From: Sneathiella sp.
GTDB taxonomy: Bacteria > Pseudomonadota > Alphaproteobacteria > Sneathiellales > Sneathiellaceae
Reading direction: 5' to 3'
Assembly (NCBI RefSeq): GCF_002694385.1
Contig: NZ_NZMB01000005.1
Coordinates: 367,739-431,738 of the forward strand
Length of the DNA: 64,000 nt
Shown here: positions 30,809-41,242 of the stretch, piece after piece
Position numbering within the stretch: the stretch's first letter is position 1
Layout: each line of letters opens with the position of its first letter
The notes under the pieces: model-generated
Seen by the model: the letters and a program-made list of their open reading frames with translations, nothing else
Databases searched by the model: none
What the model was told of the DNA's origin: nothing
Translations under genes and position numbers: made by a program

Positions 30809-32137
30809 GTGGATTGGATGGTTGTAGCGAAAGACATGGGACGGGCCGACAGTGGTTCGGAAGATACGGCGCAAATCAGCCCCGATTTCTACAATCAGGG
30901 CCGCCGGACCGGCGATGTAAAGCCTTATCCTGCTGCCCGCGAAGTGAAGCATTACGAAATTGGCGAAGCGACAAGCTTTCTGCGCCCCTTCGGAAAAACC
31001 TATCGGGAAGCCCTTGAAAACCTTGTTACCGGCAGCATCCAGATCATCGGGCTTGATGAGGTCAAGACACGCTATAAGGAGCGATGGGGCGAAATCCGTG
31101 AAAATATTGTAGAAATCGCCGAATCCTACATTGGCCGCAAGCTGGGCAGACATGATATTTTCGTGCCGCTGGATGATGGGCATTTTGCGCTGCTGTTTGC
31201 TAATGCCTCCCGTCAGGAAGCGTTGCAGCGGTCCCGGGCGATTGCCAATGATCTGGTCAACAAGCTGTTTGGCGAATTGCCGGGCGGGGAGCTGATTTCC
31301 GTCGAGGCGGCGATGCTGACGATTGAGGATTTCGAGGGGCTGGACAAAATCCGCTCCCTTGAAGGGCTGGTTTCCTGTTTCCACACGGCCATTCTGAGGG
31401 CGCAGGAGCGCGAAACCCGGGAAGTAAAGTTGCGCGAAGCCGATGTCGGTATTCGTTTTCGCCCCCTGATCAATCGCCGCAAACGCTTTGTCGGGCTGTA
31501 TGAGGCGCTGGATGCCAGTCGGGAGGGGGACATCGCCGCGACGGCGATGCCGGAAGACTTGCGGCAAAGCGGTTCCCACCGGACCCGCGCCGAGCTGGAT
31601 TGCGTGATCCTGACAGAACTTGGCAATATTATCGAAAAGCTGGACATTCAGGGGCGGCGGCCCGCCTTGCTGTTGCCGGTTCGCTTTGAAACGCTGGCAA
31701 ACAGTTATTTCCGCAGCAAATACGCCCGTCTGTTGGCAACCCTGCCAAACTATACGGACCGGCATCTGATCCTCAATGTCCAGGATGTGCCGGATGGCGT
31801 ACCGAACAGCCGTTACCGGCAAATTCTTGGTGCATTGCGACAGCTCGTTCTGGGATTTGCATTTGAAGTGGATATCCGCTGGAAGGATTTTGCGGCCATT
31901 AATGACCTGCCGGTTTTCGCCATTTCACTTGTGGGCCATGAACGTCTTGATCTGGGGCAAATCTCCGCGTTGTTTACGGCAGCGAAAGAGCAGGGGCTTA
32001 AGTGTATCTGGCGATCTCTGGATAATGACGAGCTGGCGCGGGCGGCTTTTAAAATGCAGGTTGACTATGTGAGCGGGCCGATTTTTGGCAGTGCACAGAA
32101 CGCGCCGGCAAAACCCTTCTCCCTGCCTGAAAAATAG
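30809..32137 (+). CDS. Degenerate GGDEF/EAL-like protein
   Basis: FRPLINRRKRFVGLYEALDAS (EAL N-term-like) and MQVDYVSGPIFGS (EAL C-term-like) but catalytic residues missing; N-terminal region resembles a degenerate GGDEF fold; start may be ATG 30818. Confidence 0.65.
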   Translation: MDWMVVAKDMGRADSGSEDTAQISPDFYNQGRRTGDVKPYPAAREVKHYEIGEATSFLRPFGKTYREALENLVTGSIQIIGLDEVKTRYKERWGEIRENIVEIAESYIGRKLGRHDIFVPLDDGHFALLFANASRQEALQRSRAIANDLVNKLFGELPGGELISVEAAMLTIEDFEGLDKIRSLEGLVSCFHTAILRAQERETREVKLREADVGIRFRPLINRRKRFVGLYEALDASREGDIAATAMPEDLRQSGSHRTRAELDCVILTELGNIIEKLDIQGRRPALLLPVRFETLANSYFRSKYARLLATLPNYTDRHLILNVQDVPDGVPNSRYRQILGALRQLVLGFAFEVDIRWKDFAAINDLPVFAISLVGHERLDLGQISALFTAAKEQGLKCIWRSLDNDELARAAFKMQVDYVSGPIFGSAQNAPAKPFSLPEK

Positions 32138-32139
32138 TC

Positions 32140-33402
32140 TTATGCGCGGGTCAGTACCGCGGCCATCTCCACATGGGGAGAGAAGAGAAACTGATCCACC
32201 GGTTGTATGGGGCCGAGTTGATATCCGCCGTCGAGAAGTAGGGCAATATCGCGGGCGAAGGTGACCGGATTGCAGGAAATGGCGACCACAACGGGGATAT
32301 CGGATTTCGCAATTTCGAGGGCCTGTGCCTTTGCCCCGGCGCGCGGCGGATCGAACAGTAACCCGTCAAAGGCATTCAGCTCATCTTTCAGAAGCGGTCG
32401 CTGGAAGAGATCACGGCATTCCGTCGTGACAGGGCGAATGGCACGGTTGGCAGCCATTTGCAGGCCTTTGACAAGCTCCGCATCCCCCTCGACGCCGTGG
32501 ACAGGGGCAAGGGCGGAAAGCGGCAAGGTGAAGCTGCCGACCCCGGCGAACAGATCGACAATGCGCTTCGCCTCCCGAAGGGCATCAAGGGCAAAGGCGC
32601 CAAGGGCTTCCTCACCAGCTTTGGTTGCCTGCAGGAAGCTGCCGGGCGGTAGTATGGCAGGAATGCCGCCCAGCCGGACTTCCGCGGGGAGGCGGGCGGC
32701 GATCGCTTCGGGCGTATCCTGGGGACGGGCGCGCCAGGCAATCCGGGCAAGGGATTGTTCCGCAGCAAAGGCGGACAGCATCTCCCGCTTGTCCAGATCC
32801 ATCGTGAGGTCAGCCGTGATCAGCAGATCGACGCCATTTTCCGTTTCGGTTGCGAGCAGGCGGGCTTCACTGTTGCGGGGTAGCAGTTCAGGTAGCAGGC
32901 TTCGCAGAGGTTTGACGAGGGCGAGCAGGGCGGGGACAATCACCGGGCAATCTCCGATATCGAAAATCTGGTGGCTGCGGCGCAGATGAAAGCCGACCAT
33001 GACCCCTTTCTTGCGTTTTGAGGCAATAAATTCCACCCGCCGCCGACTGCCGGATGGGCTGGTTATTGTTGGCCGGACATGGGCATCTGTTATTCCCGCC
33101 CGCTCAAGGCAGTCGAGAATGCGTTGCCGCTTCCATTCTGCGGTGAAGTCCGGGGAGAGATGCTGCATCGCGCATCCGCCGCACTGGCTGAAATGACGGC
33201 AGGATGGTTTGACCCGTTCCGTGCTTTCCTCAAGGATTTCCACGATGGTGCAGACATTGCCGTCGCCCTTTACATCTTCGGGGCGCGCTGATACCCGCTC
33301 TCCGGGGGCGGTGAAGGGGATATAGTAGGTCTTACCCCGATGGGTGGCGATGCCATCGCCGCCCGATCCGATATGGCTGATGGTAAGTTCAATTGCCGAC
33401 AT
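32140..33402 (-). CDS. Class I SAM-dependent RNA methyltransferase (TrmA/RlmCD family)
   Basis: TRAM-like N-terminus, Fe-S cluster cysteines CRHFSQCGGCAMQHL, DLFAGVGSFTLPL, DPPRAGAKAQ, SCNPVTFARD. Confidence 0.92.
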   Translation of the reverse strand: MSAIELTISHIGSGGDGIATHRGKTYYIPFTAPGERVSARPEDVKGDGNVCTIVEILEESTERVKPSCRHFSQCGGCAMQHLSPDFTAEWKRQRILDCLERAGITDAHVRPTITSPSGSRRRVEFIASKRKKGVMVGFHLRRSHQIFDIGDCPVIVPALLALVKPLRSLLPELLPRNSEARLLATETENGVDLLITADLTMDLDKREMLSAFAAEQSLARIAWRARPQDTPEAIAARLPAEVRLGGIPAILPPGSFLQATKAGEEALGAFALDALREAKRIVDLFAGVGSFTLPLSALAPVHGVEGDAELVKGLQMAANRAIRPVTTECRDLFQRPLLKDELNAFDGLLFDPPRAGAKAQALEIAKSDIPVVVAISCNPVTFARDIALLLDGGYQLGPIQPVDQFLFSPHVEMAAVLTRA

Positions 33403-34138
33403 GCCGCGCCCCCATCAGAAATTCCCGATTGCCATCACTGCCGAGGATGGGGCTCGCCATAGTGCCGAGGGAGCGCCAGCCGGGACGGGCATTGATCCAG
33501 CTTTCCATCTCCATTGGCACCCGGTCCGCGAGGGCCGCGTCCCGGACAATGCCGCCTTTGCCGACATTTCCCTTACCGACTTCGAACTGTGGTTTGACCA
33601 ATGCGACAAGATCCGCCCCCGGCGCCGCGAGATCAAGGACGGCGGGCAACGCCTTGGTCAGCGAAATAAAGCTCACGTCCGCGACAATCAGGTCAAGGGC
33701 ATCGGGGATGAGTGCGGTGTCGAGATCCTTGGAATTGGTTTTTTCCAGATTGACGACGCGCGGATCCTCCCCAACGACAGGATCAAGCTGGTCATGCCCG
33801 ACATCGACGGCATAGACGCGCCGCACATCCCGCGACAATAGAACTTGCGTGAAACCGCCGGTGGAGGCGCCGATATCGGCAGCAATGCGCCCCTTCACGG
33901 AAAGGCCGAAATGATCGAGGGCGGCCAGCAGCTTGACGGCGCCCCGCCCGACCCACTGCATATCGGGGATATCGAGTGTGATATCCGCCGTTTCCGTCAC
34001 CTTGCGATTGGCTTTATCGGCAATTTCGCCATTGACGCTGACGCGCCCCTCCGCGATCAGGCTTTGCGCGCGTGCCCGGCTTTTCACCAGATCGCGGGCG
34101 ACCAGCGCCAGATCGAGCCTTTGCGATGTCTCTGTCAT
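33389..34138 (-). CDS. tlyA: TlyA family rRNA (cytidine-2'-O)-methyltransferase
   Basis: S4 domain; IAADIGASTGGFTQVLLSRDVRRVYAVDVGHDQLD. Confidence 0.93.
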   Translation of the reverse strand: MTETSQRLDLALVARDLVKSRARAQSLIAEGRVSVNGEIADKANRKVTETADITLDIPDMQWVGRGAVKLLAALDHFGLSVKGRIAADIGASTGGFTQVLLSRDVRRVYAVDVGHDQLDPVVGEDPRVVNLEKTNSKDLDTALIPDALDLIVADVSFISLTKALPAVLDLAAPGADLVALVKPQFEVGKGNVGKGGIVRDAALADRVPMEMESWINARPGWRSLGTMASPILGSDGNREFLMGARHVGN

Positions 34139-34147
34139 GCGAGCGGT

Positions 34148-36073
34148 CTAGACGGCGGAAATATTGGGCCGTTTTGCCTTTCCGCCGCCAAGCGCATCGA
34201 GGGCTGTCTTGACAATCTGGTCATGATTGATGCCCGCCTCTTCATACATATCGTCAATTTTCTGCTGGTCTATGAAGACATCCTTCATGCAGAGAGGGCG
34301 CATCTTCAGCCCGTCGTCCAGTAGACCGTTCATTGCCAGGAACTGCATGACATGGCTGCCGAAGCCGCCAACGGCGCCTTCCTCGACCGTGATCAGCACT
34401 TCATGGGAGGCGACAAGATCGCGGATCAGGGCTTCATCGAGCGGCTTGCAGAAACGGGCATCGGCAACGGAGGTTGAGATACCCTTTGCCTCCAGTTCCT
34501 CCGCTGCGATCAGCGCTTCTTTCAGGCGGGTGCCGAAGGAAAGGATGGCAACACGGTCACCCTCCCGGATCATACGGCCGCGGCCGATTTCCAGCACTTC
34601 GCCCTTTTCCGGCAAGTCAAGCCCAACGCCTTCACCGCGCGGATAACGGAAGGCGCAGGGCCCTTCATTATAGGCGGCGGCGGTGGCAACCATATGTTTC
34701 AATTCCGCTTCATCGGCAGGCGCCATCACCATCATGTTGGGCAGCGTTGCCATATAGGTAATGTCGAAGGAGCCCGCATGGGTTGCCCCGTCCGCCCCGA
34801 CAAGTCCCGCCCGGTCGAGCGCAAATCGTACCGGCAAATTCTGAATGGCAACATCATGCACGACCTGGTCATAACCGCGTTGCAGAAAGGTGGAATAGAT
34901 CGCAACGAACGGCTTCAGCCCCTCCGTCGCCATACCGGCGGCAAAGGTGACGGCATGCTGCTCGGCAATGCCGACATCAAAGCAGCGGTCGGCGAATTCC
35001 CCTGCGAACTGGTCAAGGCCGGTGCCATCGGGCATGGCAGCGGTCACGGCGACGATCTTGTCATCATCGCGGGCCTCCTGAATGAGGCTCTGGGCAAATA
35101 CCTTGGTGTAGGAGGGGGCGTTGGGCGTCGCTTTCGCCTGTGCGCCCGTGATCACGTCGAATTTTGAAACCCCGTGATATTTGTCGGCAGCGGCTTCGGC
35201 GGGCGGATAGCCCTTGCCTTTTTGCGTGACGCAATGGATCAGGATCGGCCCCTGCTTGGAATCCCGGGCATTCTTGAGAACGGGGATCAGATGTTCCAGA
35301 TTATGGCCGTCGATTGGCCCGACATAATAAAATCCCAACTCCTCAAACAAGGTTCCGCCCGTGACCATGCCGCGGGCGAATTCCTCCGCCCGCCGCGCGG
35401 TGCGTTCCAGCGGATCGGGCAGGAGAGAGGCGAGCTGCTTCGCCATTTCCCGCAGGCTGCGGTAGGGCTTACCAGATAGCAGGCGGGAGAGATAGGCGCT
35501 CATCGCGCCGACAGGCGGGGCGATGGACATATCGTTGTCATTGAGGATGACGATCTGCCGCGCATCCATGGCGCCGGCATTGTTCATCGCTTCATAGGCC
35601 ATACCGGCACTTAAGGCCCCGTCGCCGATGACCGAAATGACATTGTTCTTGCGGCCCAGCAGGTCACGCCCGACCGCCATGCCCAGACCGGCGGAGATAG
35701 AGGTGGAGGAATGCGCCGCGCCGAAGGGGTCATATTCGCTTTCCGCCCGTTTGGTGAAGCCGGAAAGGCCGCCCGGCTGACGCAGGGTGCGAATACGGTC
35801 CCGCCGTCCGGTCAGAATCTTGTGCGGATAGCATTGATGCCCGACATCCCAGATCAGCCGATCTTCCGGCGTGTTGAAAACATGGTGCAATGCCACGGTC
35901 AGTTCGACCACGCCGAGGCCCGCGCCGAGGTGACCGCCGGTGACGGAAACGGCGCTGATTACCTCCTGACGCAATTCCGCGGCAAGCTGGGTGAGCTGCG
36001 GCAGGGTCAGTTTTCGCATATCCTTCGGATATGTGATGGTGTCAAGCAAGGGTGTTTGCGGTGTCGTCGTCAT
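34148..36073 (-). CDS. dxs: 1-deoxy-D-xylulose-5-phosphate synthase
   Basis: [52 protein letters not shown]. Confidence 0.98.
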   Translation of the reverse strand: MTTTPQTPLLDTITYPKDMRKLTLPQLTQLAAELRQEVISAVSVTGGHLGAGLGVVELTVALHHVFNTPEDRLIWDVGHQCYPHKILTGRRDRIRTLRQPGGLSGFTKRAESEYDPFGAAHSSTSISAGLGMAVGRDLLGRKNNVISVIGDGALSAGMAYEAMNNAGAMDARQIVILNDNDMSIAPPVGAMSAYLSRLLSGKPYRSLREMAKQLASLLPDPLERTARRAEEFARGMVTGGTLFEELGFYYVGPIDGHNLEHLIPVLKNARDSKQGPILIHCVTQKGKGYPPAEAAADKYHGVSKFDVITGAQAKATPNAPSYTKVFAQSLIQEARDDDKIVAVTAAMPDGTGLDQFAGEFADRCFDVGIAEQHAVTFAAGMATEGLKPFVAIYSTFLQRGYDQVVHDVAIQNLPVRFALDRAGLVGADGATHAGSFDITYMATLPNMMVMAPADEAELKHMVATAAAYNEGPCAFRYPRGEGVGLDLPEKGEVLEIGRGRMIREGDRVAILSFGTRLKEALIAAEELEAKGISTSVADARFCKPLDEALIRDLVASHEVLITVEEGAVGGFGSHVMQFLAMNGLLDDGLKMRPLCMKDVFIDQQKIDDMYEEAGINHDQIVKTALDALGGGKAKRPNISAV

Positions 36074-36088
36074 AATCTGAACCCGTCT

Positions 36089-36979
36089 TCAGTTGCGGCG
36101 GTGAATGGCAAAATGCGCCGCATGTCGTAACAGATCTGCTTTCGGCCCGAAAGGATCGAGATGATCGATTGCCTGATCGACCAGAATGGCGGCATGGACA
36201 CGGGCATCTTCCAGTCCCATGAGAGAAACGAAGGTGGCCTTTCCTGCCGCGGCGTCCTTGCCGGTTGCCTTGCCCATTTCCTCCGCCGTTCCTTCTTCGT
36301 CCAGTATGTCATCTGCAATCTGAAAGGCCAGCCCTAAATCATGGGCGTAAGCTTTGAGCGCCTGCAACTGTGGCGGGGATGCATGCCCGAGGATGCCGCC
36401 CGCCACACAGGCAAAGGAGATGAGCGCGCCGGTCTTCAGCCGTTGCAGGCGCGTAATGGTGGCCATATCGATGGGGTTGCTTTCCGCGTGGATATCCATC
36501 ACCTGACCGCCAACCATGCCCTGTCCGCCAATGGCGCGGGCAAGCCGGGCGGCGAGCTGGATGCGCACCTCGGCGGACGGGTGGGTATCCGCATCGCTGA
36601 CAATTTCGAAGGCGAGCGATTGCAGCGCATCACCGGCGAGAACGGCCGTCGCCTCGTCAAATTTTTTATGGACCGTCGGCAGGCCGCGACGTAGATCGTC
36701 ATCATCCATGCAGGGCAGATCATCATGGATGAGGGAATAGCTGTGGACCATCTCCAATGCCGCCGCCACACGCACGGAATGCAGGCGGGGGACAGCAAAC
36801 AGGTCGGCGGACTGGATCAGCAAAAAGGCGCGTAGCCGCTTGCCGGGGGACAGGACGGCATAGCGCATGGCGTCAAAAAGCCGCTTTTCCAGCCCCTCGC
36901 TTACCGGCAGCAGGGTGCGTAATTCCTTATCCATCAAATCTGCGGTCTGACGGAGGGCTTTGCTGAAATCATCTTCCAT
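36089..36979 (-). CDS. ispA: Farnesyl/geranyl diphosphate synthase (polyprenyl synthetase)
   Basis: HSYSLIHDDLPCMDDDDLRRG and LAFQIADDILDEEG; adjacent to dxs and xseB. Confidence 0.94.
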   Translation of the reverse strand: MEDDFSKALRQTADLMDKELRTLLPVSEGLEKRLFDAMRYAVLSPGKRLRAFLLIQSADLFAVPRLHSVRVAAALEMVHSYSLIHDDLPCMDDDDLRRGLPTVHKKFDEATAVLAGDALQSLAFEIVSDADTHPSAEVRIQLAARLARAIGGQGMVGGQVMDIHAESNPIDMATITRLQRLKTGALISFACVAGGILGHASPPQLQALKAYAHDLGLAFQIADDILDEEGTAEEMGKATGKDAAAGKATFVSLMGLEDARVHAAILVDQAIDHLDPFGPKADLLRHAAHFAIHRRN

Positions 36980-37010
36980 AGAACTGTTCTTGACCCCGCC
37001 TGAGGCATGT

Positions 37011-37268
37011 CTAGTCAATATTCGCCGGTTCGACCGACAGATTGCCGTTGCGGCCGACAATTTTGTCGACCCTTTCCTGGGCGTTTCTAAGACGCGCTTC
37101 GCAATGCGCCTTCAGAAGCGAGCCGCGGGTGTAAATATCAATTGACTGGTCAAGATCGACCTGGCCCGAATCGAGCTTTTCGACAATCTGTTCCAGTTCT
37201 CTCAAGGCCTCCTCGAAGGACATCTTGGCGATATCGTCAGGGACTTTCTGGCTATTGGGATCAGACAT
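37011..37268 (-). CDS. xseB: Exodeoxyribonuclease VII small subunit
   Basis: MSFEEALRELEQIVEKLDSGQVDLDQSIDIYTRGSLLKAHCEARL. Confidence 0.96.
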   Translation of the reverse strand: MSDPNSQKVPDDIAKMSFEEALRELEQIVEKLDSGQVDLDQSIDIYTRGSLLKAHCEARLRNAQERVDKIVGRNGNLSVEPANID

Positions 37269-37299
37269 GATTTCTCCTTTGCCGTCTTATAACGCTCTC

Positions 37300-38226
37300 T
37301 CAGGCCTGGAGCAATGCTTTCACATGAGCATCGACACCTTCCGCCAGCCCTTCAAGATCATAACCGCCTTCCAGTAACGACACCACGCGTCCCTTGGCGT
37401 GCAGATCGGCAACGGCCATCAGGCGACGGGTGATCCAGCGGTAATCCTCACCGGTCAGGTTGATATTGGCGAGCGGATCCTTGATATGGGCGTCAAATCC
37501 GGCGGAAATAAGGAGCAACTCCGGCCGGAAGGCGTTCAGAGCCGGCAGGATAACCATGTCATAAGCCTCGCGGAATTCGCGGGAGCCGGCCCCGGCCGCC
37601 AGCGGGACATTGACGATATTGCCAACCCCCGTTTCGGTGACCGAGCCCGTGCCCGGATAAAAGGGCGCCTGATGGCTGGACGCATAGAAGACATCTGGGT
37701 CATGGGCGAAGATTTCCTGCGTTCCGTTCCCGTGATGAACATCAAAATCGACAATGGCAATACGTTGGAGACCGTGCGCCTTCTGGGCATGACGCGCGGC
37801 GATGGCGACATTGTTGTAAAGGCAAAATCCCATGGCGCGGTCCGTTTCCGCATGATGTCCGGGCGGACGGATGGCGCAGAAGGCATTTGTATTCGCTTCA
37901 CCCATCACAATATTGACGGCGGCAATTGCCGCACCGACGGCTCGGAGAGCCGCAATCTGGGAGCCCGGAGACATAACCGTATCAGGATCAAGATTGATGA
38001 TCCCCGCCATAGGCGCGCTGCTGGCGATATGCTTGATATGCGCGGCGGAGTGGACGAGGGCGATATCCTCCGTTGTGCCGAGCGGTGCATCATGACGGAC
38101 GAGTTCGGGGAAATTATCGCTATCGAGCTGATGCAGCACGGCGCGCAGGCGATCCGCCCGCTCCGGATGGCCGGGGCCGGTATCGTGAAACAGGCAATCG
38201 CGGTGGCTGATGAGATGGGTTGTCAT
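37300..38226 (-). CDS. Histone deacetylase family protein (acetylpolyamine amidohydrolase-like)
   Basis: IRPPGHHAETDRAMGFCLYNNVAIAA; IVDFDVHHGNGTQEIF; LLISAGFDAHIKDPLA. Confidence 0.94.
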   Translation of the reverse strand: MTTHLISHRDCLFHDTGPGHPERADRLRAVLHQLDSDNFPELVRHDAPLGTTEDIALVHSAAHIKHIASSAPMAGIINLDPDTVMSPGSQIAALRAVGAAIAAVNIVMGEANTNAFCAIRPPGHHAETDRAMGFCLYNNVAIAARHAQKAHGLQRIAIVDFDVHHGNGTQEIFAHDPDVFYASSHQAPFYPGTGSVTETGVGNIVNVPLAAGAGSREFREAYDMVILPALNAFRPELLLISAGFDAHIKDPLANINLTGEDYRWITRRLMAVADLHAKGRVVSLLEGGYDLEGLAEGVDAHVKALLQA

Positions 38227-38468
38227 GGTTCCCCGACCGGGTTTTCTGGTTGACGGCTGCCTATTATGTGCAGAATTTCGCACCGTATTTCAAGCGTTGC
38301 GGCGCCATTTGCCATTACTCTCAGGGTATGAAGGCAAAGATATGGGGTAAAAAGACTGATCACGGGATTTTTTATGCCCGGCCGTAATCATTGTTTCAAC
38401 ATGACGTCGGGGCGGCTATGATACCGCGCTTGGGGCTTCTTCGCTGCACATGATAAGGGAATTGGGGC

Positions 38469-39206
38469 ATGGCGGACACGCAGAAGGTTTTATTGCTGAC
38501 CGGGGCGAGCCGGGGCATCGGGCATGCCACGGTCAAGCGCTTCAGCGCGGCAGGGTGGCGGGTGCTGACCGTTTCCCGGCAGGCGTTTTCCGAATATTGC
38601 CCGTGGGAAGGGGGCGAGAAAAATCATCTGCAGATCGATTTGGCAGATATCTCGACGCTGCCAGCCGCCATTGACAATATCCGCGAGCGGCTGAACGGCG
38701 GCCTTCTCCATGCCCTTGTCAATAACGCCGGTATTTCGCCGAAAGGGCCGGATGGCGCGCGCTTTAACACATTGAATTCCGGATATGACGACTGGCTGCA
38801 TGTCTATAATGTCAATCTGTTTGCGCCGCTGATGCTGGCGCAGGGGCTGTTCAATGAACTGGTGGCGGCGAAGGGGGCGATTGTCAATGTTACCTCCATC
38901 GCGGGAAGTCGGGTACACCCTTTCGCGGGCTCCGCTTACGGGACATCGAAAGCCGCGCTATCGGCGCTGACGCGGGAGATGGCGGCGGATTTCGGGCCGC
39001 ATGGCGTGCGCGTCAACGCCATTGCACCGGGGGAGATTGATACCTCCATCCTGTCACCCGGCACGGAAGAGATGGTGAAAGACATTCCGCTGCGCCGCCT
39101 TGGCCGACCGGAAGAGGTGGCCTCCACCATCTATTTCCTGTGCGATGCACCGTCTTCCTACGTCACGGGGGCGGAGGTGCATATCAATGGCGGTCAGCAT
39201 GTCTAG
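38469..39206 (+). CDS. SDR family oxidoreductase
   Basis: LLTGASRGIGHATVKRF; VNNAGISP; YGTSKAALSALTREMA. Confidence 0.93.
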   Translation: MADTQKVLLLTGASRGIGHATVKRFSAAGWRVLTVSRQAFSEYCPWEGGEKNHLQIDLADISTLPAAIDNIRERLNGGLLHALVNNAGISPKGPDGARFNTLNSGYDDWLHVYNVNLFAPLMLAQGLFNELVAAKGAIVNVTSIAGSRVHPFAGSAYGTSKAALSALTREMAADFGPHGVRVNAIAPGEIDTSILSPGTEEMVKDIPLRRLGRPEEVASTIYFLCDAPSSYVTGAEVHINGGQHV

Positions 39207-39209
39207 GGT

Positions 39210-39665
39210 ATGACCGAAGGACCCGTGATCCTGATACATCCGGCCTGTGCCGGTTATGAGAAAATGGCGGCAGAACTGACAGGCCCATACGAGGCGCTTG
39301 CCTTTGAAGACGTTCATGCAGCCTGGATTGACCTGATCCCCGAGCAGCCATCCGACATTCTGGATATCGTCGCCGGTACCGGCCGGGACGCCGCACATCT
39401 GGCTTTCCGGGGACATCGCGTCATGGCTGTGGATCCGACGCCTCATCTCGCCGGGCTACGGCGGCGGGGCGGACGGTTGCTGATATCCCTGCGGCATGGG
39501 CCGTCACCGGCGGTGCGGCCGATGTATGCGGTAGCGGCATCGGACGTTATCTCGGGTGGTAAGGCTGCCGGGCTTACACTTATCAGAAGAAAAAAGATGG
39601 AATCGATTCAGTCCGGCAATCGAGCATTGGGCATCACCTGGACCATGCTTGCTTTTTCAAGCTGA
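39210..39665 (+). pseudogene. Class I SAM-dependent methyltransferase with apparent internal in-frame deletion
   Basis: Motif I (DILDIVAGTGRDAAHLAFRGHRVMAVDPTPHLAGLR) abuts the late motif (RRGGRLLISLRHGPSPAVRPMYAV) with the central region missing. Confidence 0.6.
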
Positions 39666-39822
39666 ACGGTTGTTCCATAATGTAGAAAAAATAGGCAAAA
39701 ATTAAGAAAAGCATAAATTTTGAACATCTTTCCGCTGGATGGACACAAGAATAGGTTGGATTCAGCCAAATATAGGTGGCACTGTTTTTGCTGTGGTCTG
39801 GGGGAACAGCAGGGAAGGTGCA

Positions 39823-40500
39823 GTGGAATTCAGATTTTTTGAAATTTACAGGAGTCCGGAATATCTGTCCTTACTGGCGGAAGGTGCGGGGTTAAGTGCG
39901 GCCCTTGCCATTGGCGGCGGTATCATGGGGCTGCTTCTGGCGACGCTTCTGGCGTCCTTCCGATATTCGAAACTTCCCGTGCTCCGGCAGATATCCGCCT
40001 GCTATACGGAATTCATCCGCAATACGCCGCTGATCGTGCAGCTTTTTATCGTTGCCTTTGGCCTGCCGTTGCTGCTCGGCTATCAATGGCCCTTCTGGGG
40101 GCATGCGCTGCTGGCGTTGACCTTGAATTTCTCGGCCTATTTCTCGGAAATTCTGCGGGCGGGGCTGAATGCGGTGCCGCATGGCCAAATTGAGGCGGCT
40201 TCTGCCCTTGGCCTTAAAAAGACGGTGATCTTCCGCAAGATCATTTTCCCGCAGGCGGTGGCAATGATGTATCCGTCGCTCAACAGCCAGTTCATTTTCC
40301 TGTTTCTCACAACCGGCATCATTGCGGAGGTTGGCGTGCGCGATCTGATGTATGCCGGGCTCTATATTGACAGCCGGACCTTCCGTTCATTCGAGGTCTA
40401 TTTCACCCTGACCGTGATCTATATCCTGATGGCGCTGTTGTTCAAGACGCTGCTGCAACTATTGCATCGCGGCCTGTTCAAATGGAAGGCGCCGCGATGA
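39823..40500 (+). CDS. Polar amino-acid ABC transporter permease
   Basis: His/Glu/Gln/Arg permease signature (YTEFIRNTPLIVQLFIVAFGLP; FSAYFSEILRAGLNAVPHGQIEAASALGL); likely GTG start at 39823. Confidence 0.92.
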   Translation: MEFRFFEIYRSPEYLSLLAEGAGLSAALAIGGGIMGLLLATLLASFRYSKLPVLRQISACYTEFIRNTPLIVQLFIVAFGLPLLLGYQWPFWGHALLALTLNFSAYFSEILRAGLNAVPHGQIEAASALGLKKTVIFRKIIFPQAVAMMYPSLNSQFIFLFLTTGIIAEVGVRDLMYAGLYIDSRTFRSFEVYFTLTVIYILMALLFKTLLQLLHRGLFKWKAPR

Positions 40501-41204
40501 GAGATGTCTTTATCAGCCTGCTCGGCAAACCTTACGGCATTGTTCTCTATCAGCTTCTGGAGGCGACGCAGTTCACTATTTATCTATCGCTGATTGCCTT
40601 TATCGGCGGCGGGATTCTCGCCCTTTTTATTACCCTTGTCAAAACCTCGCCGTCAAAAATCGGCAAACAGGTTGCGACCGGCTATATCTGGACCTTCCAG
40701 TCCGTACCACTGCTGCTGATGCTGTTCCTGCTCGGGCTTGGTGTTCCGCGGCTGTTCGACATCGACATGGACCCCTGGCTTGCCGCCGGAATTGCACTTG
40801 TTCTTTATGCGAGCGCTTATTTGTCCGATGTGTGGCGCGGCGCGGTGGAGGCGGTGCCTGCGGGTCAGTGGGAGGGCGGGCGCTCCCTCGGGTTCAGTTT
40901 TTTGCAGATTATCCGCTTGATCATCCTGCCACAGGCGTTTCGTCTGTCACTCGCGCCGACCGTCGGCTTCATGGTGCAGATCATCAAGGGAACCTCCCTT
41001 GCCTATATCATCGGGTTTCATGATCTGATGAATGTCGGCAAGCGCTGGGCCAATGCGCCGGTGCAGGGGACGGAGCCCTATATCATCTTTCCGATCATGG
41101 CGTTGATCTATTTCTGCCTGTGTTTTCCGCTGTCGCACTGGTCGCGCGTGCTGGAGCGGCGGCTCGGCAGCGTCTCGAAGCGGAAGCTTCCGACACCAAC
41201 CTAA
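40497..41204 (+). CDS. Polar amino-acid ABC transporter permease
   Basis: YIWTFQSVPLLLMLFLLGLGVP; YASAYLSDVWRGAVEAVPAGQWEGGRSLG; ATGA overlap with previous permease. Confidence 0.92.
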   Translation: MRDVFISLLGKPYGIVLYQLLEATQFTIYLSLIAFIGGGILALFITLVKTSPSKIGKQVATGYIWTFQSVPLLLMLFLLGLGVPRLFDIDMDPWLAAGIALVLYASAYLSDVWRGAVEAVPAGQWEGGRSLGFSFLQIIRLIILPQAFRLSLAPTVGFMVQIIKGTSLAYIIGFHDLMNVGKRWANAPVQGTEPYIIFPIMALIYFCLCFPLSHWSRVLERRLGSVSKRKLPTPT

Positions 41205-41242
41205 TACTGACAGGATTTGTATAACAGAGAAGGAGTGAATTC

